Source: Calendula officinalis
Taxonomy: Eukaryota > Streptophyta > Magnoliopsida > Asterales > Asteraceae
Assembly (NCBI GenBank): GCA_963853835.1
Contig: OY970835.1
Coordinates: 34,546,047-34,610,046, forward strand
Length of the DNA stretch: 64,000 nucleotides
Direction of reading: 5' to 3'
The position numbers were made by a program, and so were the translations under genes. Shown piece after piece: positions 1 through 11,329 of the stretch. The notes below the pieces were generated by a model. The model made no database searches and was not told the DNA's origin. It was given only the letters and a program-made list of their open reading frames with translations. Numbering within the stretch: the first letter of the stretch is position 1; each line of letters begins with the position of its first letter.

Positions 1-129
1 TGCAAGCCCTAACTTCAGTGTGCTAAAACACAACAGTCTAATCCTACTTTTTGCTATCTTTTCATGACATTCAAATCTAAACAATCCCAAAAACAATCAT
101 ACAATGCTCACTCATTTTCTAGGTTCTTT

Positions 130-2075
130 TCACATATCCTTGTCGATAATATCCCGCATCATTTGAAGCGGAATGACACCTTCAGTTCTAATTGCATCTT
201 TGCTTGGATCGGGACTGATAAAATACAATGTTGGTAGACCCCTTACCTGTCAACAACCATATTTATTATCTTAATGCATAACAAAAACAACTTTGATCAT
301 TTCTTCAAGAAAAGAGATATATCTTTATTCCTTGTACTAAGTGGATCTTTAGATATGCTTTTCGAAAGTGATTATGCGATGTTAAATAATCAAATTTAGA
401 TATTCACATGAAATATAGCAGGGGAATAGAATGCAGAAGATGCTTGGATGTTCTGAATTCTGATCATTTTCTATTTTTCTCGTTTACCATTTTTAACATC
501 CCAAACAAAAAGAAACCAACTTGACTAATATGCCCTTACGATACATGTCGGGGTTTCATACGAACGTACCAATATGCAAAACGTAAGTAACTAAATTCAA
601 TAGTGCAGTGTGCAAAATATATTTTACTCGGACAAAATATGGTCAAACAAGTATTTGCCCATTTGTATAACTTATATATAATCTACAAGAAGTATTGAGT
701 AAGTTACCTGCATGTCACGTGCAAATTCATACTCATCATCTGTATCCACCTTCACTATCATGGCATTGCTTTCATATTCAACTGCAAGCTGATGGGAAAA
801 AAAATTATAAACTCATTGTAAGAAAAAGAAGAAATTACTCTTCACCAAAAGAAAATCCCAACACGATATTGCATGTTATCATAAACTAAAGGTGGCAATT
901 TAAGTAAAAACAAGTAACTTTTTGTTCACGTGGAACAGGTTGGGTTGACCTGCAAACACTCAATAAGCCGTTAAATATGATTGTAGAAGTTATACTATTA
1001 CAAGTTACAACAATAATCTTAAAATTTAAATAATGTCTATTTGAAAGGCAGTGTGCATTAAAATTGTTGGTGTGACTCATTTCCTTTTTGGCTAATTATA
1101 CTGGTTTGACCTCTTTGAGATAATGCATAACACAGCTCGGTCCATTTAAGTAAATGGGTTGAAAATGTCACATTTAGACTAAGTCAACCAACCCAAAATA
1201 ACAAAATATGTTTTACCACAAAAGGAGAATGTTGTTGTTATGACCTTGTGACACAAATACAGTCATAAAAACCTACACATAATGAAATTTACAACTTAAG
1301 AAGCTTGATAAATGAGAGCAAAAACTACAAATCATACCATTTCAAGCTCTTGAGCCATCAATATACAAGGGCCACACCATGTTGCGTAGAAATCAATTAT
1401 CAATGGCACATTTCTTTCTCCTTTTATTAGTTCCTGAATCTCTTTAGCAGAATACTTTTTCTGTCCACCCAAATTAAACAATAAAGTCATATATTTAAAT
1501 AAAATCCACATAGAGCTTAAAAATAAGTGCATATGTACCACTAGCATACTTAAAAATCCTCAATTTTGTATCAATTCCATACTATGCTCCCAAAAGGGAA
1601 CCAAAAGAAAACAAACATACCAAAAATTCAGATATATCAAGGTAAAATTTGACTTTAAAAGTCAAAATTGAAGTAATTGCTACGATATCCATATCAATTT
1701 CCCCCCAAAAAGCATTTCGGGTGAGGTTTTTGCCCTGTTCTTTAAAAAAATAAAATCTTATCTAAAATTATAGGTAACCGCAGAAAAAGTAACCGAATTT
1801 ATGCAAAATTGAGGAAGCAAAGTCTAGAAAAGATGTATATAAGAAATAGGTATAGAATAAAAACATACAACAAGATAATCTTCTCTGAGATATTTGCCGC
1901 AAGGTGGATTGGGAAGCAACTTTCTAGATGGGGATTGAACAGAAGAAACTAGGGATTTGGTAGTGGTTGAGAAAATAGTAGCAAAATCTCTTGGTTTTAG
2001 GGGAGAAGAACGATTTACGGATGAAATAGGGTTTGTTGGAGCATAGAATGCAAAGGGTGTTGAAGCGAGTAGCAT
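130..2075 (-). CDS. CITRX: Thioredoxin z / CITRX, chloroplastic
   Basis: Exons on the minus strand: 2075-1869, 1460-1338, 788-708 and 246-130; the phases join to about 175 codons plus TGA. The thioredoxin active site WCGPC lies in exon 2, after LIIDFYAT. The C-terminal exon carries VRGLPTLYFISPDPSKDAIR and ends IIDKDM, the signature of plant thioredoxin z/CITRX rather than of general thioredoxins. Roughly the first 65 residues are Ser/Thr-rich and fit a plastid transit peptide. In known plants thioredoxin z is a subunit of the plastid-encoded RNA polymerase complex and interacts with fructokinase-like proteins. The start is the ATG at 2073-2075; the next in-frame codons upstream include a TTG, which I did not use. 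The gene looks intact. Plastid location and function come from the family, not from this sequence. Confidence 0.93.
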
Positions 2076-2609
2076 TGTATTCAAATTATGCGGTTGTTTA
2101 TCTCGGAGATATAGATACAGGGATGAATGGATATGCAGAAGGAAAGGTTTTGGAGAGGGTTTTGCAAATTATCCAAATAGAATAGGGATGCGAGAAAACA
2201 AAACCTTGATATGGGTTAGTAAAACCGGTAACTTTTACCTGTGATTGTGTCTTTGGATAAAAAAATGTCATTCATTAAAGAGAAATGATATTTATCTTAC
2301 CATTTATGTCTACTTATTTATTTACTCATCTCTAAACTTGACATGTGTAATTAACTAATTCTTTTTTCTCATATTATCCCTTGAATTTGACACATGTCAT
2401 CATCAAATAGGTAACACAAATGGGGTAGGCACAAATATCATTCTCTTTATGAAATGTATGTGTTTTACCGTAATACTAAGCTACCCTTGTGTATAAAATG
2501 GGATAGATTCGTAGGAGAATATTATTGAAGGAAACGCTAAAAAGAAGAGTTTTTGGATAGAAGCACTAACTTACTTCGAGAAGGAAATACGAGAATTGAA
2601 AAAATGATG
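2076..2609. other. Upstream region of thioredoxin z
   Basis: This holds the 5'UTR and presumed promoter of the minus-strand thioredoxin z gene. I see no open frame of note, no tRNA and no clear repeat. It is AT-rich and ends at the first base of the Stowaway-type element at 2610. Confidence 0.4.
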
Positions 2610-3092
2610 CTCCCTCCGTCCTAAATTTATTGTCCACTACAAAAAACATATATTTTAAGAAAAGTACATTAATTATAAGGTAAATGTCAGAAATTATCCC
2701 TGTGATCTTGGGTTTTCTGACTTTTTGTCCATAAACCTTTTTTTTCAATTTTTTTTTTCCATTTACTCTTTAAAATTCTAATTTATTGTCCTTCCGTCCA
2801 AATTTGGCTGTTACAAACAGAATATGTCAAAAAGGTGAGGGCAATTTCATCCTTTTCATTTTTTCCTTTTAATTTTTCTTTTTCATCTTCTTCTTTCATC
2901 TTCTAAGTTCTCTCCTAAAAAAACCCTAATTAAACCCAAAAATTAATCGGCAAACTTGAGATGAAATCATCGATTTGGCCTAGAGAAGAAGATGTGAATT
3001 TGAAATTACATCTTCCATACATAAAGGTGAAATTACATCAATTCTGCATCAATCCATTACACACACAGAGTACTTTTTTTTGCAGTGAGAAA

Positions 3093-3266
3093 ATGGCGAT
3101 CGATTCATCACCGGAACCCGCCGACGAATCTCAGGCTAACTTTCCGGCAGACAGGGAGGAAGCTGCGGACACGATCGTTTACGATTCCGTCACTTCACCA
3201 CCTCCGATTTGCGTTGTTTGTGGTCCTCCGATTTGCGTTGTTCTCGACATCTGCTCAATGCTCTAG
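3093..3266 (+). pseudogene. Gene-like 5' exon fragment inside the MULE-type element
   Basis: A pyrimidine-rich leader (about 2880-2960) precedes an ATG at 3093-3095 that opens a 57-codon acidic, Ser/Pro-rich frame starting MAIDSSPEPADESQ. A plausible donor (CACCG/GTAAAT) follows at about 3273, just past the stop in this frame. A unit reading CCTCCGATTTGCGTTGTT is duplicated in tandem near 3207-3245, which may have disturbed the frame. This is the layout expected of a captured first exon and leader in a Pack-MULE. I do not recognise the parent gene, and expression is not shown. Confidence 0.35.
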
Positions 3267-3395
3267 TTCACCGGTAAATTTGCACACATTTTGATAATTT
3301 TTTCACCTTTATGTATGAAATTACATCGATTTGGTTAGATCTATGAATTTGAAATCGATTCACGGTTAGATCTAACATCACGATTCTTAGTTAGA

Positions 3396-6050
3396 TACTT
3401 CCTCTGTAACATCCCGAGACCCGACCTATTATATTTTATTACTTTTGGTAAGTAATATCTTATTGTTTAATATTTTATTATTTTATATGATTTTATTTGA
3501 TTTAATTGAATTAATTGTATTTTTAACCATAGGGTTAAAAATTAGTAAAACTGAGATATTTAAATGTTAAAATGATTTTTACATATTTGGGTTCATTTCT
3601 GAACCGGGGTTCTAAAAATGTCTTTGTTGTTAAAATTGGAGTTAGTTAGGTCTAAATTAATTATCTGCGAACCTAATAACCTATACTGCGTTTTAATGAA
3701 AATACCTGTGTTTGAGTGAGGGGTGTACGTGCTATGTGTAAAGACAGATGTCATTTTTTTTACTTCTCCTTTTCTCTGGTCTCTCTCTTTGTCTCGACAC
3801 CACACACACACAGAGCACATTCTTGGAGTTTTCTTGCAAAATTGAAGAATTGGTGCTAAAATCCTTTGATTTCTGCTGTAATTTCGTGATTAGAAGCAAG
3901 ATTAAGTAAGTTTCCTTCCTTCTTTAGCTAGGGTTTCATGTTCTTGATGTAGGGATGAACTAGGGTTCTTGAGCTAGTGGGTTTTCATGAAGTTCTTGTT
4001 GAATCTTGATGGAAATTCGAAATTGATGCTTGATTTGGTGTTTATTTAAGTTCTTGCAAGTATTGTATGATTTGTTGTTAGTGTTAGCTCATTTGGTGAA
4101 GCTTTCATAAAGCTTCATCAATGGTGGTTTTGGGGAAGAAGATGGAGATCTTCCCTTATTGGTGAAATGTGAATCTTGTTATCCTCATGGTGTTATTATG
4201 TTAAATTATGCATGTGAGAATTATAATTGTTAGTTATAAGGATGACTAGTTAACTATTGTGAAATTGACAATTTATGGTAGTGTTTGGATAAGCAAGAAA
4301 TTGGTGATAAACTAGTAAATTGTGAATTGTTGACTTTGGTCAAACCTGGGAATTGACTTTTAGTCTTGTATGGCTTGTAAACTTTAATTTTCTATTTCAT
4401 GTTAGAAATGTGTTAGTTGAATGAATTGTAAGCTCAAGTGTGTAGGTTTCATGTCTTGACCCGTTTGGTTGCTTAATTGTGCAATTGACTTAAATAAAGT
4501 CAAAATTGGTAATACTTGCAATTGGATGCAAGAAGTATATTGGTTATGTAATTTTGATGTTGATCATGTAATTTAACTCATTGGATAATGTTGTGTGAAT
4601 GTCCGACTCATAGTTCTTGTTTTGACCCGTTTGGGCCTAAGGTGCAATTTGGCCAATTGGCATAATGAATTGACTTATTGAAATGTTATACTTAAGTTAT
4701 GGTTATGAGTAGAAAATGCAAGTATTTGGTTATAAGCTTTTGTTGCAAAATGTGGTCTAAAGCTTATATTACTTGTTACAAAATTGACGATTTCGGGTGA
4801 CTAATTCGGTATTCATTTTGTACTGGAAAAGGGAAGGAGCCTCAGTGATATAAGATCATTGAGCTCGGCACAAAAAGGAAGCAAAGGTGAGTGGACTTAA
4901 CCTTCTTTCTTGTGTGATGTACAAAATTAGGGAATGGTAGAGTTTTGAGAAAAAAGTGCAGGAGTTGGGTATCTGAGAGAGTTCGCGTCGCGAACTTGCG
5001 GTCGCGATCGCGAACTCGGAACAGAGAAATTGGGGTCTGGTCGTGATGTAGTTCTCGATTCGTGAACTCTTAGTTCGCGACGCGAACTCTGAGTTCCCGA
5101 CGCGAACTATGTCAGGAACAGATTCTTGGCTGCAATTCTTTTTACAAGTTTATTCTTGGTCTAGTGGTTAATGGTAGTATGTGCACATGTTTTTAGAGGT
5201 TAGCTATGGTGGTTTTCGGCTACGCTTCGTTACTCTTGGCAGGGGCGATCGGACTCCTTCGTATTCGTTATGTAAGGAGGGATCACCGTGCCTCTAGTAA
5301 AGAAGCCATCGGTTGACTGTTGTTGGCCGACAACAGTTGAAGGTCCTCGCCCGACCGCCGATCCTCTTTTAACGTCCAATTGCTTGTGGAAGTTTGGACG
5401 GGTTTCCCTATTGATTTCTCTCGCTTTTCTAATTTGTTGTGGTTATGCAAATTGATGTTTATTTCTATTCACTTAGCTTTGTGCTAATCCCTCATTCGTT
5501 GACTCTTTTCAGGTTGTGGTTTTAGCTTGACAAGAGTCGGGTTTTGGAAGTCTGACCGCACTCTGATTTTGTATACCGGGTCGAGCCTGTTTTAGTAACA
5601 CCTTAAAATGTTTTAAATATTTGGTTAATATGTAAAGTTTTTATGTTGTGTAATAATTTAGGATTTATAGTTTCTTAAATCGCTTCCGTATGCTTAATTT
5701 AAAAAAAAAAAAAATGGCTCTAGATTGTGGTGTTACATCCTCCGTATCAAAATAAGTGACACAAATTGACTTACACGTTTTTTGAGGCAAAAGATTAAAG
5801 TAGGGATTAAAATATATTAAAGTACATAGTTAGTGGAGAATGGGTCCCACTTTCCTTGAATAAAGTTATATTAATGAGTTATAAAAGTAAAAGTAAGGGT
5901 ATAAGGGTAATTTCACTTTATTAAAGTGGATAGTTAGTGGGTATGGGTCCCACTATTTTTACCAAATAAGGAAAGTTTTCAAAGTGTGTCACTTATTTTG
6001 ATACACCACAAAATGGAAAGTGTGTCACTTATTTTGATACGGATGAAGTA
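3396..6050. mobile_element. Stowaway-like MITE, copy A, split by solo LTR
   Basis: The ends are TACTTCCTC (3396-3404), continuing at 5743 as CGTATCAAAATAAGTGAC, and the inverse TTGATACGGATGAAGTA at 6034-6050; both ends carry the TA target dinucleotide. Apart from the inserted LTR it is about 317 bp, the same length as its relatives at 6115, 15411, 38616 and 61740. It has no coding capacity. Confidence 0.85.
3405..5737 (+). mobile_element. Solo LTR 1 (TGTAAC...GTTACA family), 5-bp TSD TCCTC
   Basis: It starts TGTAACATCCCGAGACCCG and ends GGTGTTACA. Perfect 5-base duplications TCCTC lie at 3400-3404 and 5738-5742. There are no gag or pol frames, primer-binding site or polypurine tract, so it is a solo LTR left by LTR-LTR recombination. 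At about 4980-5110 there is a GC-rich block with repeated near-palindromes of the type GTTCGCG(A/T)CGCGAAC, also seen in the two other solo LTRs of this window. It interrupts MITE copy A. A Ty3/gypsy origin is likely from the LTR length, but that is inference. Confidence 0.85.
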
Positions 6051-6114
6051 TGTGAATTTGAAACCGATTCATCAACCTCATGATTTTATTTTCTTTTTGA
6101 TTCAGGGTTTTAAG

Positions 6115-6431
6115 TACTTCCTCCGTTTCAAAATAAGTGATATAAATTAGAGTGCACGATATTTGAGGCAAAATATGATAATGAAGGTTAATTATATTAA
6201 ATTTGATAGTTAGTGGATGGTGCGTCCCACATATATTGACTAAAATGAATTTAATAATGTTTAAAATTAAAAGTAATGGTACATGTGTCTTTTCATTTTA
6301 TTAAAGGAGATAGTTAGTGGGTGTGGTTCCCACCACCTTTTACCAAATATGGTAAGTTTTTAAAATATATCACTTATTTTGAAACACCTCAAAATGGAAA
6401 GTGTATCACTTATTTTGAAACGGAGGAAGTA
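6115..6431. mobile_element. Stowaway-like MITE, copy B
   Basis: Left end TACTTCCTCCGTTTCAAAAT and right end its inverse, ATTTTGAAACGGAGGAAGTA, with TA at both borders. It is 317 bp and non-coding. It lies inside the MULE-type element just after copy A, so the MULE-type element took two independent insertions of this family or one that spread locally. Confidence 0.9.
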
Positions 6432-7187
6432 TTTTATGTTGTACGTGTATGAAATCTAGAAGAAGATGAGGGTGTTCTTGATTTGTTCATGATGTTGATG
6501 ATAGAGAGAAGATGAATAAAAAATACAAGTTTTGAAGCATTAGGTACAAGTAATTCACGAAAAAGGACTAAAATGCCCTAATGCGCTTGGCACATGAGGG
6601 GCTTTAACGGCTGAATTCAAACAGAATTGGACGGAAGGACGATAAACAAGAATTTTAAAGAGTATAGGGACAAAAATTTTGAAAAAAAAAATTAGGGACA
6701 AAAAACCAGAAAACCCAAGACCACATGCACAATTTCTGACATTTACCCTTAATTATACTATGTCACCAATCAAATTTTCCTTTTCCCATTTAAATGTTTT
6801 TTAATTTGTTGAAATTTAGGAAAGATAGTCTTTATGGTACAAATTAAAATAATATACTAGACCATAAAAATAGGACGGAGGGAGTATGATTCTCTCAAAT
6901 GCAAATGGAAAAATAAGATTCTGTCATAAAATTGGTCAATTTTGTGTGATTCACGATACCGTACAACATAGGCAACAGAGTGGCACCAATCTATGATCAA
7001 TTGTGTACAAAGTATCGTGTTACGTACAATTCGGCATTCTCATTGAATGAATGCTTGAATGCAGGGCCGGCCATAAGGAAGTTCAAAGTGTGCCATCGAA
7101 TAGGACCCCGAAAAAATTAGGGCCTAAATTTTACTCTATTTACCAATTAAAAATTATACATATACGAAATGGCTCCGTAGTAGTAAA

Positions 7188-7263
7188 CAAGCGTCCTCTA
7201 GATCAGTTGGTAGAGGCCCTTCCTTGCTTCCCAGGGGCCTGTGTTCGAATCTTTTGCTCTGCA
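7188..7263 (+). repeat. tRNA-like pol III promoter region (tRNA relic or SINE head)
   Basis: An A-box-like stretch (AGATCAGTTGGTAGAGG) is followed about 30 bases later by a B-box-like GTGTTCGAATC, and a run of T residues comes soon after. The flanking bases do not form a clean acceptor stem, so it is not a working tRNA gene. A tRNA pseudogene or the head of a tRNA-derived SINE carried in the hAT element is the best reading. Confidence 0.4.
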
Positions 7264-7685
7264 TAAATTTCGGTGTTTTTTTTTGTCAAGTTTTTAATTT
7301 TATTTATTAACTTTAGTTTTTTTTCAGAAAAAAGAAAACTTTTGACGGATGTTTTTATCGTTTCAAAAATATATAAATTCACTTTAATGATAATAACATA
7401 CTATTCAATTTATTAATGTATTCAATCAAAAAGATACAATAACTATAATATAATTAAGTTTAATTATAACAAACTATAAAACTTAAGTATGATGTCTATT
7501 AATTTAATTAACAAACTAAAAAATTTGATTTTTTTAGAAAGATAAAGAAGAAAACAAAAATCAACAAAAAAAAAAAAAAAAAAAAAACTGAAAATCTAAA
7601 TAGTAGGAAAACTTATTTTCATTAATAAATTAAAATTATGTCGTCTTCAATATTTTTATATCTAAGATTATATGTATCATAGATA

Positions 7686-8188
7686 GGGTGAGCAGAAAAA
7701 GCGGGTAACCGGAATTGGAACCGGAACCGCTTTGGAACCGCCGGTTCCGGTTCCTAAAATTATGGAACCGCCGTAAGAGGTTCCGGTTCTCAAAATTTAG
7801 GAACCGGTAACCGGTGGATAACCGGAACCGGCGATTATTCGGTTTATTTTTGTTAAAATATTATGTATTTGAGAAATTTAATGTCCAAATCTAACAATCT
7901 GATAAATTTTATGTAATTTTGGATGAGTTTAGTCATTAATTAGTCTAAATATAGTGTTTTAACAATATAATAATTAGACAATCATATGTTTAAGTGTTTA
8001 AAATTTATGATTATTCAAAGATTAATAGATAAAATGATAAAAAAATGATTAATAACTAAGATTTGCATCTTATTTTAATTTTATGATTTTATAGACAGGG
8101 TAACCAGAACAGGCACCGGAACCGGAGGTTCCGGTTCCGGTTCCGGTTCTGTTCGGAACTGGCGGGTACCCTGCTATGCTCACCCCTA
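7686..8188. mobile_element. hAT MITE (TAGGGGTGAGCA family) rich in ACCGGAACCGG motifs
   Basis: Left end TAGGGTGAGCA, right end TGCTCACCCCTA, flanked by perfect 8-base duplications ATCATAGA (7678-7685 and 8189-8196). Subterminal regions are made of repeated GGTTCCGG/CCGGAACC words; the centre is AT-rich. It is non-coding and closely resembles the element at 14532-15071. Confidence 0.88.
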
Positions 8189-8276
8189 ATCATAGATGTA
8201 TGTGTTTATGTAAGAGGAGTCTTTTTTAACTTTTACATAGGGCCTATTATATGTCGGGGCCGGCCCTACTTGAACG

Positions 8277-8840
8277 CTAGACAATTTTGAAGGACGATCC
8301 CGAGTGGAGATTGATAGAAACACCAAATCTCTAAAAACAATCCAACTAGTCACTTAAAAGAAAATGAATTTAAAAAACAAGCAGAAATGAAGAAAGATAT
8401 CATGTAATACAGTGAACCGATGATATTTTGACCAAGAGACAAAATTGGGTTGTCTAAAGTTTTTAACATTTATTGTAACGTTGTTTCTTAATTATTAACG
8501 TAATATATTTTTGTCATTATAAAGAAAATTTAATTAAATAAACATTTGACTGTAGATTTGATCATCATTGTCTATAAATTTTGTCTGGAAAGAAAAAATT
8601 AAGATAACACTATTAACCAAACTTAGATTTGATCACAATTACTACTCGCTCAGCGTTTTGCTCAATATATAATTGTTAAGAGCATATAGAATTCCCATAC
8701 ATAAAAAGAAACCTACTAACGTTTACATAATAATAAAAATTAAAAAGCAATCCTGCAAACTTGAAAACCCATGTGATGGCGATTCTTACTAATACAAAAC
8801 AACAAGACAAATCTGAAAACCATGAGGGATATCACGTGAT
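8277..8840. other. Intergenic, 3' side of the protease pseudogene
   Basis: AT-rich DNA between the hAT element and the stop codon of the aspartyl protease relic. It probably includes the former 3'UTR. I see no gene, repeat or RNA here. Confidence 0.4.
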
Positions 8841-9298
8841 TCACGAACACCTTTCAGCAGAAATCCCAATCCTTGAATTCGGCATGTCAAAAAAGATCCG
8901 ATGATTCTGTTGCTGCATATTTGCAATCACGTTAAGTGACGGAGACGCCGACATGGCCAAGCACGTGATCCCGCCGGCGGAACTGTAGATCAGAAAGTTC
9001 TCCTGCTTCATCGATAACTCCGTTCCCTCAAACATGAAAGTCATCGTCGGAACTTGTTTTCCGATTGGTACTTTGTAACACGTGTCGAACCCTCCCAGAG
9101 ATGATACGACAGCGTTTCGGCCCATTCTCCTTCTGAACTCGTCTCTCACCGCCGTGTAGGCCGGTGTCACTAGCCTCGTGAATACGGTACCTGTCACAAC
9201 CCAAAAAATAAATAATTTTTGCAAAATAAATAAATTATAATGATTTAATAAATAAAGTTATTACCTAGACTTTAATTATACTTCGTAGTTGATATGAT

Positions 9299-9596
9299 TA
9301 GGGGTAACGCACTATACAAACCAAACTGAACCCAAACTGATAAAACTAAAATCGTAGACGAAGAATTTTCACAACCGAAATGTTTTTAGTTTTGGTTCGG
9401 TTCGATTCGGTTGCGTTTTTAGCCCAAATGTTCATCCTCATTCAAGGACCGAACCGAAACCAATAGAACTCAACCGGAAATGATTAATTTTCAAAAACCG
9501 AAACCAAACCAGTTACATGTTTTTGGTTTCGGGTCGGATTGGTTTCAGTTGGTTTTCAGTTCAGTACGGTTTTTTCGGACCAATTGCTCACCCCTA
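9299..9596. mobile_element. hAT MITE in intron 2 of the protease relic
   Basis: Ends TAGGGGTAACGC and GCTCACCCCTA, with perfect 8-base duplications GATATGAT (9291-9298 and 9597-9604). The interior is built of AACCGAAACC/GGTTTCGG words. It belongs to the same broad TAGGGGTGAGCA superfamily as the elements at 7686 and 14532 but differs in internal sequence. Confidence 0.85.
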
Positions 9597-10210
9597 GATA
9601 TGATTGTGAAATTAACTGGTGTTTTGGAAAGCTTATTTAAATAATTTTGAAGTTTATTAATTTATTTAAATTCAAATAAAATATGATTTATTTAAGCTTA
9701 TAAGTTTTCCTTTAACACCTCCTTATAGGAAGCAGTGAATTACCAGAATCGATAATGGTTCCAGCTCCATTGTTTGGGTTGAGTGCAAAAGCGGCCGGAG
9801 GAATGTTAACAAGCTTAGGGCCGACCTTGATTCCAACCAATTTAACATAGTAAAGCGAAGGCCTTCTAGGATTTGTAAGTAATGGTGTATACTTGATGTT
9901 TTTGGGTTGGCCAATTGGACCTAATCTTAGGGTTCCAGAGAAATTGGAAGCTCGGTAAGCAATACGAGAATGTGGATTTGTAAATGTTTTTGGATTGAGA
10001 TAGCAACGAGAGTGATCCCCGACCAAGGCCTAAAACACCTTGTGGTGGGAGGGAACTTCCGGTAGTCTTTTGAATGCAACCAAAAGAGTAGCCGGGAACC
10101 ATGTCGGTGGCTAGGGTTAGATTGTCTTGAGCCAAGTTAGCGGCTATAGACGAGGCTCCATATGTCATGTTCATCAAACATGCAGTTCCTAGACAATTTG
10201 AGTTTAGCAC

Positions 10211-11329
10211 CTGAAAAATATATATATAAACTATGTTATCAGGAAAAAAAAATATATTTAGCGTTTTTTACACCGCAAAACTTCTAAATGTTTGAGTCCA
10301 CAAAATGTAAAAAATAATAACATTTATAATCACTTTTCTATTTGTCCAAATAATGTATAATGTTACCTGTAAAATGTTCCACTAATCACAATCATTTAAA
10401 ACTTACTTTCGACAATACTTGGTGCTTACTTTTGTAGGTCAATAATACACCTCTCATGATCTGAGTTAAAAAAATTGGGATCTAGACCCCACCAGGTTAC
10501 AACTACATAGTTAAGGAGATACTTTTTGACACCATAAATGTATTTATCACGTCACAACTATTATTATAATATGTTATACAATTTGCTATAATAAATATAC
10601 ATTTGTAGTATGTAAAGTAATTGTCATAATCTTAAAATTAATTTGCATATAATTAAACGATAGTATGTGTATTTGTAGCCTTTAATTTCACAAAAACTGA
10701 TAATAAAATAATTTATATATCATTTAAAAAATAAACACAAAAAATATAAACTCCTTATTCCCAGAATGATAAAAGTCAAAAAACAAAACACATGAATATC
10801 TAGCGGTTAAACCGTGGGTGCGTAGATGTGACTACCGTGGGATCCAACCAAAGGTCCAAAACCAGAGTCACGGGCAAGTCAGTCTCATCTGACGTACAAA
10901 CCCAGTGTCATGTTCATTTTTAATTACTATTCTATACAATATTAAATTTAAAATTACTGTATTAACTATGAACTAAATTCACAAGATCAAAATGTATTTT
11001 AGTATGATTTTCTAAATTACTAAAGATATAATATAATATCTTGAACTTGTAACAATAGATAATTTAATATCCTTATTCAGGTATTTATTAACTCGATAAG
11101 TTTACATAATATAATTTATCTTATTTAATAAAATATGATTTATTTCTATTATAACTTTTAATAAATTAAAAAAGATGCATATAATTTGACAACAATATTT
11201 TCAAGTCAGGTAACATCTAGTTTAAGAGTAGTAGTTGAACCATACTAAAATGATATTTTGGTTAATATTAGCTATGTAAGACACAAGACAAGAAGTAGAA
11301 TTATTAAATTCTACTGTATACGTCCGTAC
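10211..11329. other. Intron 1 of the protease relic
   Basis: A 1.1-kb AT-rich intron. A less AT-rich patch at about 10800-10910 (AGCGGTTAAACCGTGGG, later GGGATCCAACC) loosely recalls a tRNA-derived SINE head, but the box match is poor. Nothing else is recognisable. Confidence 0.3.

Larger units (their letters stand above)
2678..6748. mobile_element. MULE-type element with long TIRs (possible Pack-MULE)
   Basis: The left arm (2678 to about 2855) and the right arm (about 6570-6748) are diverged inverted copies of one another. Both begin (A/G)GGTAAATGTCAGAAATT and share TCTTGGGTTTTCTG, a T-rich tract, TACTCTTTAAAATTC and GTCCTTCCGTCCAA in the same order. Perfect 9-base direct repeats TTAATTATA flank it at 2669-2677 and 6749-6757. 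TIRs of about 180 bp with 9-base duplications fit Mutator-like elements. No transposase is present; the interior holds a short gene-like fragment and two MITEs, one of them split by a solo LTR. The element is non-autonomous. Whether the gene-like fragment is captured host sequence needs a genome search. Confidence 0.75.
2610..6884. mobile_element. Stowaway-like MITE, split by a nested MULE-type element
   Basis: The left end begins CTCCCTCCGTCCTA and the right end is its inverted match (TAGGACGGAGGGAG, 6871-6884). TA follows on the right at 6885-6886; the matching left position reads TG. Such CTCCCTCCGT ends with TA target sites are typical of Stowaway (Tc1/mariner) MITEs. Without the nested DNA the element is 2610-2677 plus 6758-6884, about 195 bp, a usual MITE size. 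It was interrupted at the 9-base site TTAATTATA. Confidence 0.75.
7062..8268. mobile_element. Non-autonomous hAT element with CAGGGCCGGCC end
   Basis: The ends are CAGGGCCGGCC and GGGGCCGGCCCTA, with 8-base flanks CTTGAATG (7054-7061) and CTTGAACG (8269-8276) that match at 7 of 8 positions. These are hAT features. No transposase frame is visible. It contains a tRNA-like pol III box pair at 7188-7263 and a younger hAT MITE at 7686-8188. The same kind of terminus occurs in the element at 51333. Confidence 0.75.

Noticed and set aside
2076..2084. Start of thioredoxin z three codons upstream
   Set aside because: The codon there is TTG. The first ATG is at 2073-2075.
3593..3820. Open frame of 75 codons within solo LTR 1
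   Set aside because: It lies in low-complexity LTR sequence and has no domain or conserved counterpart in the other LTRs.
10800..10910. SINE insertion in the protease intron
   Set aside because: The box-like words are weak and no A-rich tail or target duplication was found.
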